A DNA stretch of 45,513 nucleotides from positions 1 to 45,513 of the forward strand of contig CALFIU010000039.1 in NCBI GenBank assembly GCA_937877455.1, written 5' to 3'. A program made the position numbers and the translations under genes. Below, in pieces: positions 9,550-17,872 of the stretch (within the stretch, counting starts at the first letter, position 1; every line of letters starts with the position of its first letter). The notes under the pieces were generated by a model, which worked only from the letters and a program-made list of their open reading frames with translations, did not search any database and was not told the origin of the DNA. The DNA is from an uncultured Bacteroidales bacterium (GTDB lineage Bacteria; Bacteroidota; Bacteroidia; Bacteroidales; UBA3824).

Positions 9550-11214
9550 ATGAAACTAAATAAATTGACAATAGCGGCAATGGGGCTTTCTGCCTTGAGC
9601 ATGGCCTCTTGCAGCGAGAGTTTTCTTGACGTGGAGTCCAAAACACAGTCCACTACCGAAAACTTTTATCAGACAGCAGACGATGCGTATATTGCGCTCA
9701 TTGGCTGTTATGACGGTTGGCAGTGTACGGTTTCCAACGGTCCAACGTTTAGCATGCAAGAAACAGCCATGACGCTTGCTGACGAATGTTACGGTGGACT
9801 TGGTGTTGGCGATGCTCCAAATTCCCAAGTTCTCGACCGTTTTGACATTAACTGCGACAATAGCCAACAAAACATTTTCGATAATCTTTGGAAGTTTTAC
9901 TACCGAGCTATCTATCGTTGTAACATGTTGATTAACAATATGTCTGATAACGAAGATACACAAGTTAAAAGTTATGTTGCACAAGCTAAAGCAATTAGAG
10001 CAATCCTCTATTTCGACCTTGGAAGAATGTTTGGCAATGTTCCATTGGTTTTAACAGCCGAAGAAGGTCAGAACAATCCTGCACAAGCAGAACCGAAGGC
10101 TGTTTTTGCTCAGGTGGTTGCAGATCTCAACGCTGCGATAGAGTGTATTTCTGATGCTGACAACAAAAAAGCTACCACTTTTGCCGATGATGCTTTTACC
10201 AACGATGGTTGGATTAGCAAATATGCTTGTGAGGCTATGTTGGCAAGGGTTTACTTGTTTTACAATGGTTTTTATGGACAAGAACCTACTGGTTGTACCA
10301 AGCAGAATGCTATTGACGCTTTGGAAGATGTAATCAATAATGGCGGATATTCTTTGGTATCGGATTTTAAGGATTTGTGGCCAGCAACAGCGGCTCTTAC
10401 ACCCACCGATGCCAATCCAATCGACTATTCTCCATTGGACAACACCACTTACAAGCGTGGTAACAGCGAAACTGTACTTGCCATGAAGTTTAATTACACT
10501 GCCGACTACAATGGCAATAACGATGGCAATCGTACAATAGTTATGGTAGGTCCTCGTACTGGAGGCAACCTCGCTTATCCTATTGGTCAGGGCTGGGGTG
10601 GTTGTACTGTAAATCCGCTTTTGGTTTCAGAACTTGGCGGCGACAGCAGAAAATGCTCTGTTCTTGACATTGCTTCCGACTTGGGTAGCGCGTGGACGCA
10701 GGAAAAAACCGATGATATACGCGATTACACAGGTTATTACAACAAAAAATACACTCCGCTTAGCAAATACGATGCTTTGGGCAATTTGGTTTCTGCACTT
10801 GAAGGAATTATGGCAGGCGATTTCCAAATTTCGCAATGTCAAGACTACGTTTTGATTCGTTATGCTGATGTTTTGCTTATGCACAGCGAACTAACTGGTA
10901 CTGCCGATGGATTAAATCAAGTTCAAAGCCGTGCTGGAGCAGCCACTACCGCTTATTCTGAGGATGCTCTCCGTCAAGAAAGAAAACTTGAATTTGCTTT
11001 TGAAGGTATCCGTTACTGGGATCTTCTAAGGTATGGTCTTGATTATGCGGCAGACCAAATTGAAAAATCGTTTACCGACGTAAAACTCAAAAACAGCGAC
11101 AACCTTCCTTCTTTCAGCCGTGAGAATTTTCTTGCAAAGAAAGGTTTGTTGCAGATTCCGGGCAACCAGATTACTATTTCGGGCGGCACGCTCAAACAGA
11201 ATCCCGGTTGGTAG
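9550..11214 (+). CDS. SusD/RagB-family nutrient-binding outer-membrane lipoprotein
   Basis: This 554-residue lipoprotein (lipobox SMASC, mature Cys followed by SESFLDVESK) is the SusD partner of the preceding SusC. The typical SusD N-terminus (FLD, then TTENFYQTADDAYIALIGCYDG), the helical TPR-like core (AKAIRAILYFDLGRMFGNVPLV) and the C-terminal RQERKLEFAFEGIRYWDLLRYG followed by a terminal NPGW are all visible. It caps the SusC barrel from outside and delivers glycans to it. The gene lies 29 bases after susC and 33 before the next lipoprotein, with no terminator between, so all are probably cotranscribed. Confidence 0.95.
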   Translation: MKLNKLTIAAMGLSALSMASCSESFLDVESKTQSTTENFYQTADDAYIALIGCYDGWQCTVSNGPTFSMQETAMTLADECYGGLGVGDAPNSQVLDRFDINCDNSQQNIFDNLWKFYYRAIYRCNMLINNMSDNEDTQVKSYVAQAKAIRAILYFDLGRMFGNVPLVLTAEEGQNNPAQAEPKAVFAQVVADLNAAIECISDADNKKATTFADDAFTNDGWISKYACEAMLARVYLFYNGFYGQEPTGCTKQNAIDALEDVINNGGYSLVSDFKDLWPATAALTPTDANPIDYSPLDNTTYKRGNSETVLAMKFNYTADYNGNNDGNRTIVMVGPRTGGNLAYPIGQGWGGCTVNPLLVSELGGDSRKCSVLDIASDLGSAWTQEKTDDIRDYTGYYNKKYTPLSKYDALGNLVSALEGIMAGDFQISQCQDYVLIRYADVLLMHSELTGTADGLNQVQSRAGAATTAYSEDALRQERKLEFAFEGIRYWDLLRYGLDYAADQIEKSFTDVKLKNSDNLPSFSRENFLAKKGLLQIPGNQITISGGTLKQNPGW

Positions 11215-11247
11215 TGTTTTTGTTTAACATACTTAATTGACAAAAAA

Positions 11248-13194
11248 ATGAACATTAAAAACATAATATATCCGGTTTTGGCGGGCGGTCTGATGTTTTC
11301 ACTTGCAGCTTGTCAACCTGATGATTACAGCATGGATTCGATGAACAATACGTCCGAATCTTTGAAAAATAGTTACACCGTTACTGCCGATGGTAACAAT
11401 ATCCATTGCTCAACATCGTTGTCAAAATGTATAGGTATTTGGGAAACCTCCGACGGAAGATACATTGGACAATCGTGCGACTTATTTTTCCCCTTTGCGG
11501 GCAAGTATTTCGTGTTGTTTGGCGTTATGGAAAATGGAGGTATCACCTTCGCAAGCGACACCACTTGGATTGACATTACCACCAATAGTCTTGAATCACT
11601 CAACAGCGATCTTTGGACTAACCTTACAGGTGGTGTTGGCGAATCAAAAAAATGGGTTCCAATGGATAAGTCTTATGCTCCATACAGAGGTTCTTCACCC
11701 GTGATGTATATGAATCCTGACGACGTTTTAAATAACGGAAAAGGCATTACTGACATTCAATTTGGTACAGGTAACTGGACAGAAAACTGGGATCCGGGCT
11801 TTCAGAGTTGGCTTATCCCTGCTGACAGCCCTTACATGGATTCTTACATGACATTCTCATTGTCAGAACAGGACGGTGCAACGGTGGAGATTTTCCACGG
11901 TGAAACTTCTGTTACAGAAAACGGCAAATTTTCTCTCAACCTTGACGACAAGCAACACCCAACAATTACGTTTAAAGAGGTTAGTTGTTTGCACAATGAG
12001 GGTTTCAACGATGTTTGTGCCAATTATTCCAACAATATTGTAATCCTCGAACTCTCTCCATACGTATTTCAGGTGGCTACAATGCGTACAAATTCTGAAG
12101 GAGCATGGTGGATTGTATGGAACTTTGTTTGCGAAGATGTTAAGAGCGGCGATGTAACTATTCCTAACGATGATGTGCTTTCGGCGGCTTCGGTTACTGC
12201 GCCTACACTTTCCGACAATTTGGAAAACCTATTGTTTACAATAGAGGGCGACGATGGTACTTATTTGGCAAGCGAGATTACATATCTTTTTGACGAGGAT
12301 AAGTCTTACGACCTTTATTGGTGGGACGGCACTGCTTCAGAATGGACAGAACGCAACGTTTATGGCAATTCGCTTTACCCAATATATGATGGTTCTGAAT
12401 TTGCTTTAACTTTCAAGAAAAATGGCGATCAAATAACATTCTCAGAAGAACTTTCTGGTGCAACTGGCGTTGCTGAATTTTCAGGTAACAAAATTAAGTT
12501 TATGACTAATGCTGATGCAGTTGGCAATTCTTATCCGATAGATCTCGACTTCTTTACTACAGCGAGCGGTGCAAAGGTGGCAATCAAAACCTCTGAAATT
12601 ATTGTAGTTAAAGCCGACCCATCCAACAACAAATTTTTCTTTGCTGTAGAAAACACCAAGAACGAATCTAACATCGTCAACCAATATCTATTTGCCAATC
12701 TTGTTCAGAAGTCAATATTTGGCGGAACAACAGGTCCAGTTGAAGTTGATATTGACAATTCAATTATTGAAGACAATATGTGGGTAGAAAATGGCTGTAT
12801 CCGTGTTGGTTTTTGGCATTATGGTGGTAGTGGTAAAGGTATTTTCAAAAATGCAAGCAAGGTAAACCTAAAAGCCAACCAAAAGATTACAGTTAAATTT
12901 AAAATTAACGGTGGAGTTACTTGGACAGGCGATCCAAAATGTGTTTTAATTGACAACAATATCAAAACCACATGGGAACCTGGTTGTTTCGATTTGGACG
13001 ATGCTGTTGTTGTAAGCAAAGATGGAGAAACAACAGTAACTCTTACCAATACTTTGGATACTAAAGTAGGATTTACTAACACTTGCCTTGACCTTTCAAT
13101 TCAGCTTGATGGCTATGGCACAATTGACGATGCCAACGAGGATAGCAAGTTGAACGGTCTTGACATTGAAATTACTTCATGTATTATTGAGTAA
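11248..13194 (+). CDS. SusE/F-position surface lipoprotein, putative glycan-binding protein
   Basis: The 648-residue product has a lipoprotein signal (FSLAAC) followed by an acidic stretch (QPDDYSMD) of the kind that directs Bacteroidetes lipoproteins to the cell surface. An N-terminal Ig/PKD-like segment (about 45-120, GRYIGQSCDLFFPFAGKYFV) precedes a long beta-rich region with many aromatic residues, and a final C-terminal beta module starts near 490. No hydrolase motif is visible. Immediately after susD this is the place of SusE/F-like surface glycan-binding proteins, which diverge greatly in sequence, so the role rests mainly on position and secretion signal. It lies 33 bases after susD and 23 before the next gene. 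Confidence 0.65.
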   Translation: MNIKNIIYPVLAGGLMFSLAACQPDDYSMDSMNNTSESLKNSYTVTADGNNIHCSTSLSKCIGIWETSDGRYIGQSCDLFFPFAGKYFVLFGVMENGGITFASDTTWIDITTNSLESLNSDLWTNLTGGVGESKKWVPMDKSYAPYRGSSPVMYMNPDDVLNNGKGITDIQFGTGNWTENWDPGFQSWLIPADSPYMDSYMTFSLSEQDGATVEIFHGETSVTENGKFSLNLDDKQHPTITFKEVSCLHNEGFNDVCANYSNNIVILELSPYVFQVATMRTNSEGAWWIVWNFVCEDVKSGDVTIPNDDVLSAASVTAPTLSDNLENLLFTIEGDDGTYLASEITYLFDEDKSYDLYWWDGTASEWTERNVYGNSLYPIYDGSEFALTFKKNGDQITFSEELSGATGVAEFSGNKIKFMTNADAVGNSYPIDLDFFTTASGAKVAIKTSEIIVVKADPSNNKFFFAVENTKNESNIVNQYLFANLVQKSIFGGTTGPVEVDIDNSIIEDNMWVENGCIRVGFWHYGGSGKGIFKNASKVNLKANQKITVKFKINGGVTWTGDPKCVLIDNNIKTTWEPGCFDLDDAVVVSKDGETTVTLTNTLDTKVGFTNTCLDLSIQLDGYGTIDDANEDSKLNGLDIEITSCIIE

Positions 13195-13217
13195 CAAAAC
13201 TAATTATTTAGAACAAA

Positions 13218-15344
13218 ATGAAAACTAAAATATTATTCGGAATATTTGCAGTGTCGGCATTGATGTTTACGGCATCCTGCAATGACGATGACGAATATTC
13301 GCCAGCGACAGGAGAGTTGATTTCATCGGTTTCCACTGGAGCAACCGATGTTACTGCCAATTCCGCAACGCTACACGGCACGGTGAGTGGCGACATTTCC
13401 AATTTGTCGGCAAATTCTTATAGCGTAGGATTTTACTATGGCGATTCGCAAGACAACCTTTCTGACAGAATTTTGGGAGAGGTTAGTAGCAACGAGATAA
13501 AAGCTGTTTTAAGTGGTCTTACAAAGGGGCAAACTATTTACTATCAGGCGTTTGTTACATTGCAAAACAAGGTTACTTACAAAGGTGAAGTAAAGAGCCT
13601 AACTACTTCTGACGCATCAGCAGTTACTTCCGATGCAAAGGACATAACCTATTATTCCGCAGTTCTTAATGGTACATTAAGCGGCAATGGCGATGGTTCT
13701 ACGGCTGGTTTTGTAATTAGCTGTGACGAAAGAAAAGTAAGAAGTGGTCTTGCTGTTGAAGGCTCAGTTGAAGGCAATGCCGTAAGTTTGAAAAAACTCG
13801 GACTTTTGCCTTCAAAGACATATTATTATGCAACGTATCTAAATCTTGGCAATGATTCTGTATTTGGCGAAACCAAATCTTTTACAACAGAATCGTTTGA
13901 AATTCAAAAAGATGACATTGTAGATCTTGGTTTGTCTGTCAAATGGCTCAAATACAATATTGGAGCACAGAAAGAGTCAGATTTAGGTGGTTTGTATGCT
14001 TTTGGCGATTTGGACGGTTGCAATAGAAGTACTTCTGTAAGCGATTATGGCGTAAATGCAGACATCGTTGAAACAGAAAACGATTTGGCAAGAGCTACTT
14101 TTGGTGATTTTGCCAAAATGCCAACTGCCGACCAACTCGAAGAACTTTTTACACTTTGCCAAAAAGAATGGGCAGAAGTTGATGGTGTTTCTGGCTTGAA
14201 ACTTACTGGTCCTAACGGAAATTCAATATTTCTTCCTGCTGCTGGTTATAGAGAAGGCAATAGCGTAAGTGGTGAGTCGGAGATTGGTATGTATTATAGT
14301 GGAAATATTAAAAACTCTAATTTTGCCTCTGCTTATAGTTTTACGCAGTCGTCTAATTCTTTGACAGTTGCACCGTTGTTTAGGGCATTGTCGATACGTC
14401 CTTGTTCCAAAGGGTACGGTTTTAATGCTAAACTTACTTGTTTTTCCAACGCAGAAAGCGATGCAAAAGATGCATGGGCTTCTGCATCAGAATTTATTGT
14501 TCCGGAGGCAGGTAAAAGTTTTACGTTGACATTTTCTACTACTTATCCAAGATCACGTGGCTCGGTTTATGTAATTGATATTGAAAATTTTGCAGCAAAA
14601 TATCCCAATAGTTGTGTTTTGGTAGAAAGTATAAAGAAAGACGGTACTGATTTGAAATTTGACGCATCAAGATTTTTCTATGGCGATATTGAGGATAAAG
14701 GCAATTATCGTATCGAACTTGCTAATATTTGGGGCAAGGGAGGTAGTAATAACAAAGTTGCGGACAATCCTTTTACAGCCGCTGGCGGAGAAACTGCTGA
14801 CAATGGTCCTGCAGAACTTGCTTTCAACGAAACTTTTGAAGTTACTTTCAAGGTAGTTTCTCTCGAAAGCAATGGAGCAGGTGAATATCCAATCAAATTT
14901 ATTACAATAAACCCAGAATGGAAAGGCGATTGGAATTATGAAACAGGAAAGAGTGTGGTTGTAAAATTTGAAGACAACAAATATTTCGTTACCGACGAAA
15001 GCAGTGTTGTTGATTTTACATTCCAAAATGCAGATGTAGATTATTCTGCAGGTTCCATTATGACGTTTGTTCAGATTGATAATTTCCCATTCATGCAACC
15101 GAATATTACTTTCAATAGTATTTCTATTGATGGAACTCCATTGGACGGTTACGATAAGGCAAAGATTATCAATAGTTTGGATGGTGATAATTATCGTCTT
15201 GAACTTTGGAATATGTATGGTTCTACTTCGAGTAAAGGTTGCGCATTTGGAACTGCTACCAATGGTGTAATTTCAGAATTGGGATTTACGTCAAGCATGG
15301 CAATAAACTTAACAATCAATAGTTTATTTTCTGCTGTAAAGTAG
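13218..15344 (+). CDS. Surface lipoprotein with FN3-like repeats and a FISUMP-like domain
   Basis: The 708-residue lipoprotein has a lipobox ending TASC followed directly by NDDDE, a strong surface-export signal. Two fibronectin-III-like repeats follow (about 30-130 and 131-225; both contain a TL(H/N)GT(V/L)SG strand and end in a K(S)LTT/SFTT segment). Then comes a domain beginning DIVDLGLSVKWLKYNIGA (about 232-395), the signature of the 'major paralogous' FISUMP-type modules common in Bacteroidetes and Fibrobacter surface proteins. The last 300 residues appear to hold two related beta modules: FYGDIEDKGNYRIELANIWG near 475 resembles LDGDNYRLELWNMYG near 660. No catalytic motif is seen. It is probably a second glycan-binding or adhesion lipoprotein of the locus. 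A terminator (15369-15408) follows the stop codon. Confidence 0.6.
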   Translation: MKTKILFGIFAVSALMFTASCNDDDEYSPATGELISSVSTGATDVTANSATLHGTVSGDISNLSANSYSVGFYYGDSQDNLSDRILGEVSSNEIKAVLSGLTKGQTIYYQAFVTLQNKVTYKGEVKSLTTSDASAVTSDAKDITYYSAVLNGTLSGNGDGSTAGFVISCDERKVRSGLAVEGSVEGNAVSLKKLGLLPSKTYYYATYLNLGNDSVFGETKSFTTESFEIQKDDIVDLGLSVKWLKYNIGAQKESDLGGLYAFGDLDGCNRSTSVSDYGVNADIVETENDLARATFGDFAKMPTADQLEELFTLCQKEWAEVDGVSGLKLTGPNGNSIFLPAAGYREGNSVSGESEIGMYYSGNIKNSNFASAYSFTQSSNSLTVAPLFRALSIRPCSKGYGFNAKLTCFSNAESDAKDAWASASEFIVPEAGKSFTLTFSTTYPRSRGSVYVIDIENFAAKYPNSCVLVESIKKDGTDLKFDASRFFYGDIEDKGNYRIELANIWGKGGSNNKVADNPFTAAGGETADNGPAELAFNETFEVTFKVVSLESNGAGEYPIKFITINPEWKGDWNYETGKSVVVKFEDNKYFVTDESSVVDFTFQNADVDYSAGSIMTFVQIDNFPFMQPNITFNSISIDGTPLDGYDKAKIINSLDGDNYRLELWNMYGSTSSKGCAFGTATNGVISELGFTSSMAINLTINSLFSAVK

Positions 15345-15368
15345 ATATAATTTTTCATTAACTTAAAC

Positions 15369-15408
15369 AAAACGGGAGATACAATTTTTTGAAATAATCT
15401 CCCGTTTT
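15369..15408 (+). terminator. Terminator between the lipoprotein gene and GH5
   Basis: A perfect 12-bp stem (AAAACGGGAGAT, 15369-15380, with 15397-15408) encloses a 16-base loop and runs into further T residues. It looks like a strong rho-independent terminator. The GH5 start is only 24 bases beyond it, leaving little room for a separate promoter, so GH5 is probably expressed by read-through at a reduced level. Confidence 0.8.
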
Positions 15409-15431
15409 TTATATAAAAAAGAAATACCATT

Positions 15432-16754
15432 ATGAAAACTAACATTTTAAAAAAACTATCGGTAGTTTTGTTGTTTGCCATGTCGCCCGCTTTGTTTGCT
15501 TGTGGCGATGACGATAAAAAGGACGAACCAACTGCATCAACAACAGATACTACTTCGGTAACACCTTCCGAACAACAATCTGATGCACCTAAAATTACTA
15601 CTACATTTACCGCCATGGATATTGCAAAAAATATGTATCCAGGCTGGAATCTTGGCAACACGTTGGAAGCTTCTGGTACGGGTTTAAACTGCGAAACAGA
15701 GTGGCAGTCGACTGTTACCACACAAGAAATTATTGATTTTGTTAAAACTTCGGGTTTTAAGTCAGTTAGGATTCCGTGTTCTTGGTACATTCATCTTTCT
15801 GACGCTAATTCTATTACTATTGATAAAGAGTGGATTAATCGCGTTAAGGAAGTTGTTGACTATTGTATAAATGACGGTTTGTATGTTCTTCTTAACGACC
15901 ATTATGATAGTGGTTGGTTGGAAGTGTTGGGCTATTCTAATTCCACATCTACTTATTCGGAGGTTGGCGAGTCGTTGATAAATGCCAAAATAAATGTCTT
16001 GAAAAAGATTTGGACGCAAATTGCCAACGAGTTTAAGAATTACGATGAGCATTTGATATTTGCTGGTCAGAACGAACCGTTCCAAAATTATGATGTTTTT
16101 GATAAGAATTTGTCAAACAAGGCAACAACACTTTCTCCGATATTAAACAGATATAATCAAGCGTTTGTAGATGCGGTGAGGGCTACAGGAGGCAATAATG
16201 CCAATAGAATTTTAACAGTACAAGCTCCAGGCGCAGATATGTGGGGTGCACAAAATACTGCTTTTGTTTTGCCTACCGACACACGAGAAAACGGTTTGAT
16301 GCTTGAGTTTCACTATTACAACCCGTGGAATTTTGCAGGTGGAAGTGGTGAATATTATTGGGGAGCCGACAACAAGGCTGACAAATATTATGTTACCTAT
16401 GCTACCGATGAATCATACGTAAAGTCGGAGTTTGCCAATATGAAAACAAAATATGCCGACAAAGGTATTCCGATGCTCATTGGTGAGTATGGTGCTAATT
16501 GGCGTGATTTGAGCGGTGTTTCTGATGCTGACCAAGATAAACATGATGCATCAATAAAAGCATGGTTCAAAGCTATCAGTCAGTACGGACCTGAAAGTGG
16601 CATGATTCCGATGGTTTGGGACATCAACTCTCCAAATCAAAATGGAACCATTGGTACAATGACTGTAATAGACCGTGCAAATTTAAAAATTTTCTGTAAA
16701 CCAGCGTTTGAAGGTATTACAGAAGGCACAGCGGCAGCAAGTTGGCCTTATTAA
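15432..16754 (+). CDS. GH5 endoglucanase / endo-xyloglucanase lipoprotein
   Basis: A 440-residue lipoprotein: the signal peptide ends LFAC (Cys24) and is followed by GDDDKKDE, a strong surface-localisation signal, then a Ser/Thr-rich linker. The catalytic domain starts near residue 60 with MYPGWNLGNTLEA, characteristic of GH5 endoglucanases and best known in subfamily 4. The acid/base is in GQNEPF (Glu215) and the nucleophile in LIGEYGA (Glu352). The FHYYNPWNFAG motif lies between them. GH5_4 enzymes cut beta-1,4-glucan backbones including xyloglucan. With the neighbouring GH31 and GH43, surface endo-xyloglucanase is the preferred role, though mixed-linkage glucan or cellulose cannot be excluded. 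It lies just beyond a terminator and converges on truA. Confidence 0.9.
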   Translation: MKTNILKKLSVVLLFAMSPALFACGDDDKKDEPTASTTDTTSVTPSEQQSDAPKITTTFTAMDIAKNMYPGWNLGNTLEASGTGLNCETEWQSTVTTQEIIDFVKTSGFKSVRIPCSWYIHLSDANSITIDKEWINRVKEVVDYCINDGLYVLLNDHYDSGWLEVLGYSNSTSTYSEVGESLINAKINVLKKIWTQIANEFKNYDEHLIFAGQNEPFQNYDVFDKNLSNKATTLSPILNRYNQAFVDAVRATGGNNANRILTVQAPGADMWGAQNTAFVLPTDTRENGLMLEFHYYNPWNFAGGSGEYYWGADNKADKYYVTYATDESYVKSEFANMKTKYADKGIPMLIGEYGANWRDLSGVSDADQDKHDASIKAWFKAISQYGPESGMIPMVWDINSPNQNGTIGTMTVIDRANLKIFCKPAFEGITEGTAAASWPY

Positions 16755-16775
16755 AAATATATTCTTAACTAATTG

Positions 16776-16806
16776 CACCCTTCGACGCATATTGTATCGG
16801 GGGGTG
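16776..16806. terminator. Hairpin between convergent GH5 and truA
   Basis: A 10-bp stem (16776-16785 with 16797-16806, two G-U pairs, CACCC against GGGTG at the base) with an 11-base loop lies between the two stop codons. On the plus strand it is followed by TTGTTATTTA, only moderately T-rich, so termination of the GH5 transcript is likely but not certain. Confidence 0.5.
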
Positions 16807-16832
16807 TTGTTATTTAGTATTGCAACACGTTT

Positions 16833-17573
16833 TTAATATTCTGTCTTTAATAAGGTTAAACCTTGAGGTGGTGCTGTAAAACCAGCGTTGAGTCTGTTTT
16901 TTGATTCGAGTATGGCAGGTATGTTTGAAATGTTGATGCTGCCTACGCCTACTTCAATAAGAGTGCCTGTTAAAATTCTTACCATGTTTTGTAGAAAACC
17001 ATCACCTATGTAATCTATTGTTATTTCGGATTTGGTTTGACAAATATTGATGTTAAAAATTGTTCTTATTGATGATTTTTTGAAATGAGAGTTGCCACAA
17101 AAACTTTTAAAATCGTGAGTTCCGCATAGCATTGTTGCTGCTTTTTTCATTAGACCAACATTTAGTTTTTTGTCGCAATAGTTGTAAACATATTTTCTCT
17201 CAAAAACATTTGGAATTTTTGAAGTATGTATTCTATATCTGTAAGTTTTTGATTTACAGTTGTATCTTGCGTGAAATTTTTCGTCAACTTTTTCTACCGT
17301 CATTACAGCTATGTCTTCGGGAAGGTATCGATTAAAATAATCCAAGATTTCATTTGGGTCGGCAACCTCTTTTAGCAAAAAGTTTGCAGTTTGTTGCAAT
17401 GCGTGAACTCCACTGTCGGTGCGTCCACTACCATTAACTTCAATTTTTTCGTTGGCAAAACAACTTATTACTTCAGAAATTTTACCTTGAATAGTAATAG
17501 CTTTGTCGCGTTGAATTTGCCAACCGTTATATTTTGTGCCGTCGTATGAAATTGTTATTTTGTAATTTTGCAT
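16833..17573 (-). CDS. truA: tRNA pseudouridine(38-40) synthase TruA
   Basis: TruA isomerises uridines 38-40 in the anticodon arm of many tRNAs. The 246-residue length is normal. The catalytic Asp is in GSGRTDSGVHALQ (Asp53). The N-terminal YDGTKYNGWQIQ, the central FHARYNCKSKTYRYRI and the C-terminal FLQNMVRILTGTLIEVG are all family hallmarks. It is a housekeeping gene placed on the opposite strand in the middle of the glycan-degradation locus. Its start region faces a small winged-helix-like gene across a compact palindromic promoter region (17596-17631). Confidence 0.95.
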   Translation of the reverse strand: MQNYKITISYDGTKYNGWQIQRDKAITIQGKISEVISCFANEKIEVNGSGRTDSGVHALQQTANFLLKEVADPNEILDYFNRYLPEDIAVMTVEKVDEKFHARYNCKSKTYRYRIHTSKIPNVFERKYVYNYCDKKLNVGLMKKAATMLCGTHDFKSFCGNSHFKKSSIRTIFNINICQTKSEITIDYIGDGFLQNMVRILTGTLIEVGVGSINISNIPAILESKNRLNAGFTAPPQGLTLLKTEY

Positions 17574-17595
17574 GTTTTTAATTCAAAGTGGTTTG

Positions 17596-17631
17596 TAACT
17601 TTGCAAAGTTATTAAAATATGATAATTTTGC
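17596..17631. promoter_or_regulatory. Compact divergent promoter region with 16-bp palindrome
   Basis: TAACTTTGCAAAGTTA (17596-17611) is a perfect palindrome made of two opposed TAnnTTTG -7-type boxes, one facing truA and one facing the small winged-helix gene. Downstream on the plus strand, TAATTTTGC (17623-17631) is a second -7 box, with TTTG (17600-17603, inside the palindrome) exactly 19 bases upstream as its -33. The plus-strand transcript would start near 17637, just before the ATG at 17654. The palindrome could also be an operator. Confidence 0.55.
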
Positions 17632-17653
17632 CATTGAAATAAAAAAATGTTGT

Positions 17654-17860
17654 ATGCAATTAATCGAAGCTATAGTTTATCTTATTGCCTCTGGAGGACA
17701 CGGAATGACAGTAGATAAAATAACGGAACAAATAAATTTAAGGTGTCTATATAAGCGTAAAGACGGTAATCCTGTACCTTTAAAACAAGTATATGCAGTA
17801 ATAATGAGCCATCCAGAAATTTTTGTAAAAGAAGATGGTAGAATAAGGCTTACAATGTAA
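17654..17860 (+). CDS. Small winged-helix (HARE-HTH-like) protein
   Basis: A 68-residue protein. The pattern (LIEAIVYLIASGGHGMTVDKI, IN...CLYKRKDGNPVPLKQVYAVI, then EDGRIRLTM) resembles the HARE-HTH / 'HB1, ASXL' winged-helix fold: a first helix, a G-M-T turn, an E-I-like helix, a linker leading to a Y-A-V-I recognition helix, and a final beta wing. The family binds DNA, so a small DNA-binding or regulatory role is possible. I chose the ATG at 17654 because an in-frame GTG at 17588 lies upstream of a good promoter box at 17623-17631. It sits 12 bases before GH43 and may be cotranscribed with it. The family assignment is by pattern only. Confidence 0.6.
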   Translation: MQLIEAIVYLIASGGHGMTVDKITEQINLRCLYKRKDGNPVPLKQVYAVIMSHPEIFVKEDGRIRLTM

Positions 17861-17872
17861 AATAAATATATT

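Noticed and set aside
17588..17653. Upstream GTG start for the small winged-helix gene
   Set aside because: A well-spaced promoter box (17623-17631) lies inside this extension, and the extra residues add nothing to the fold.
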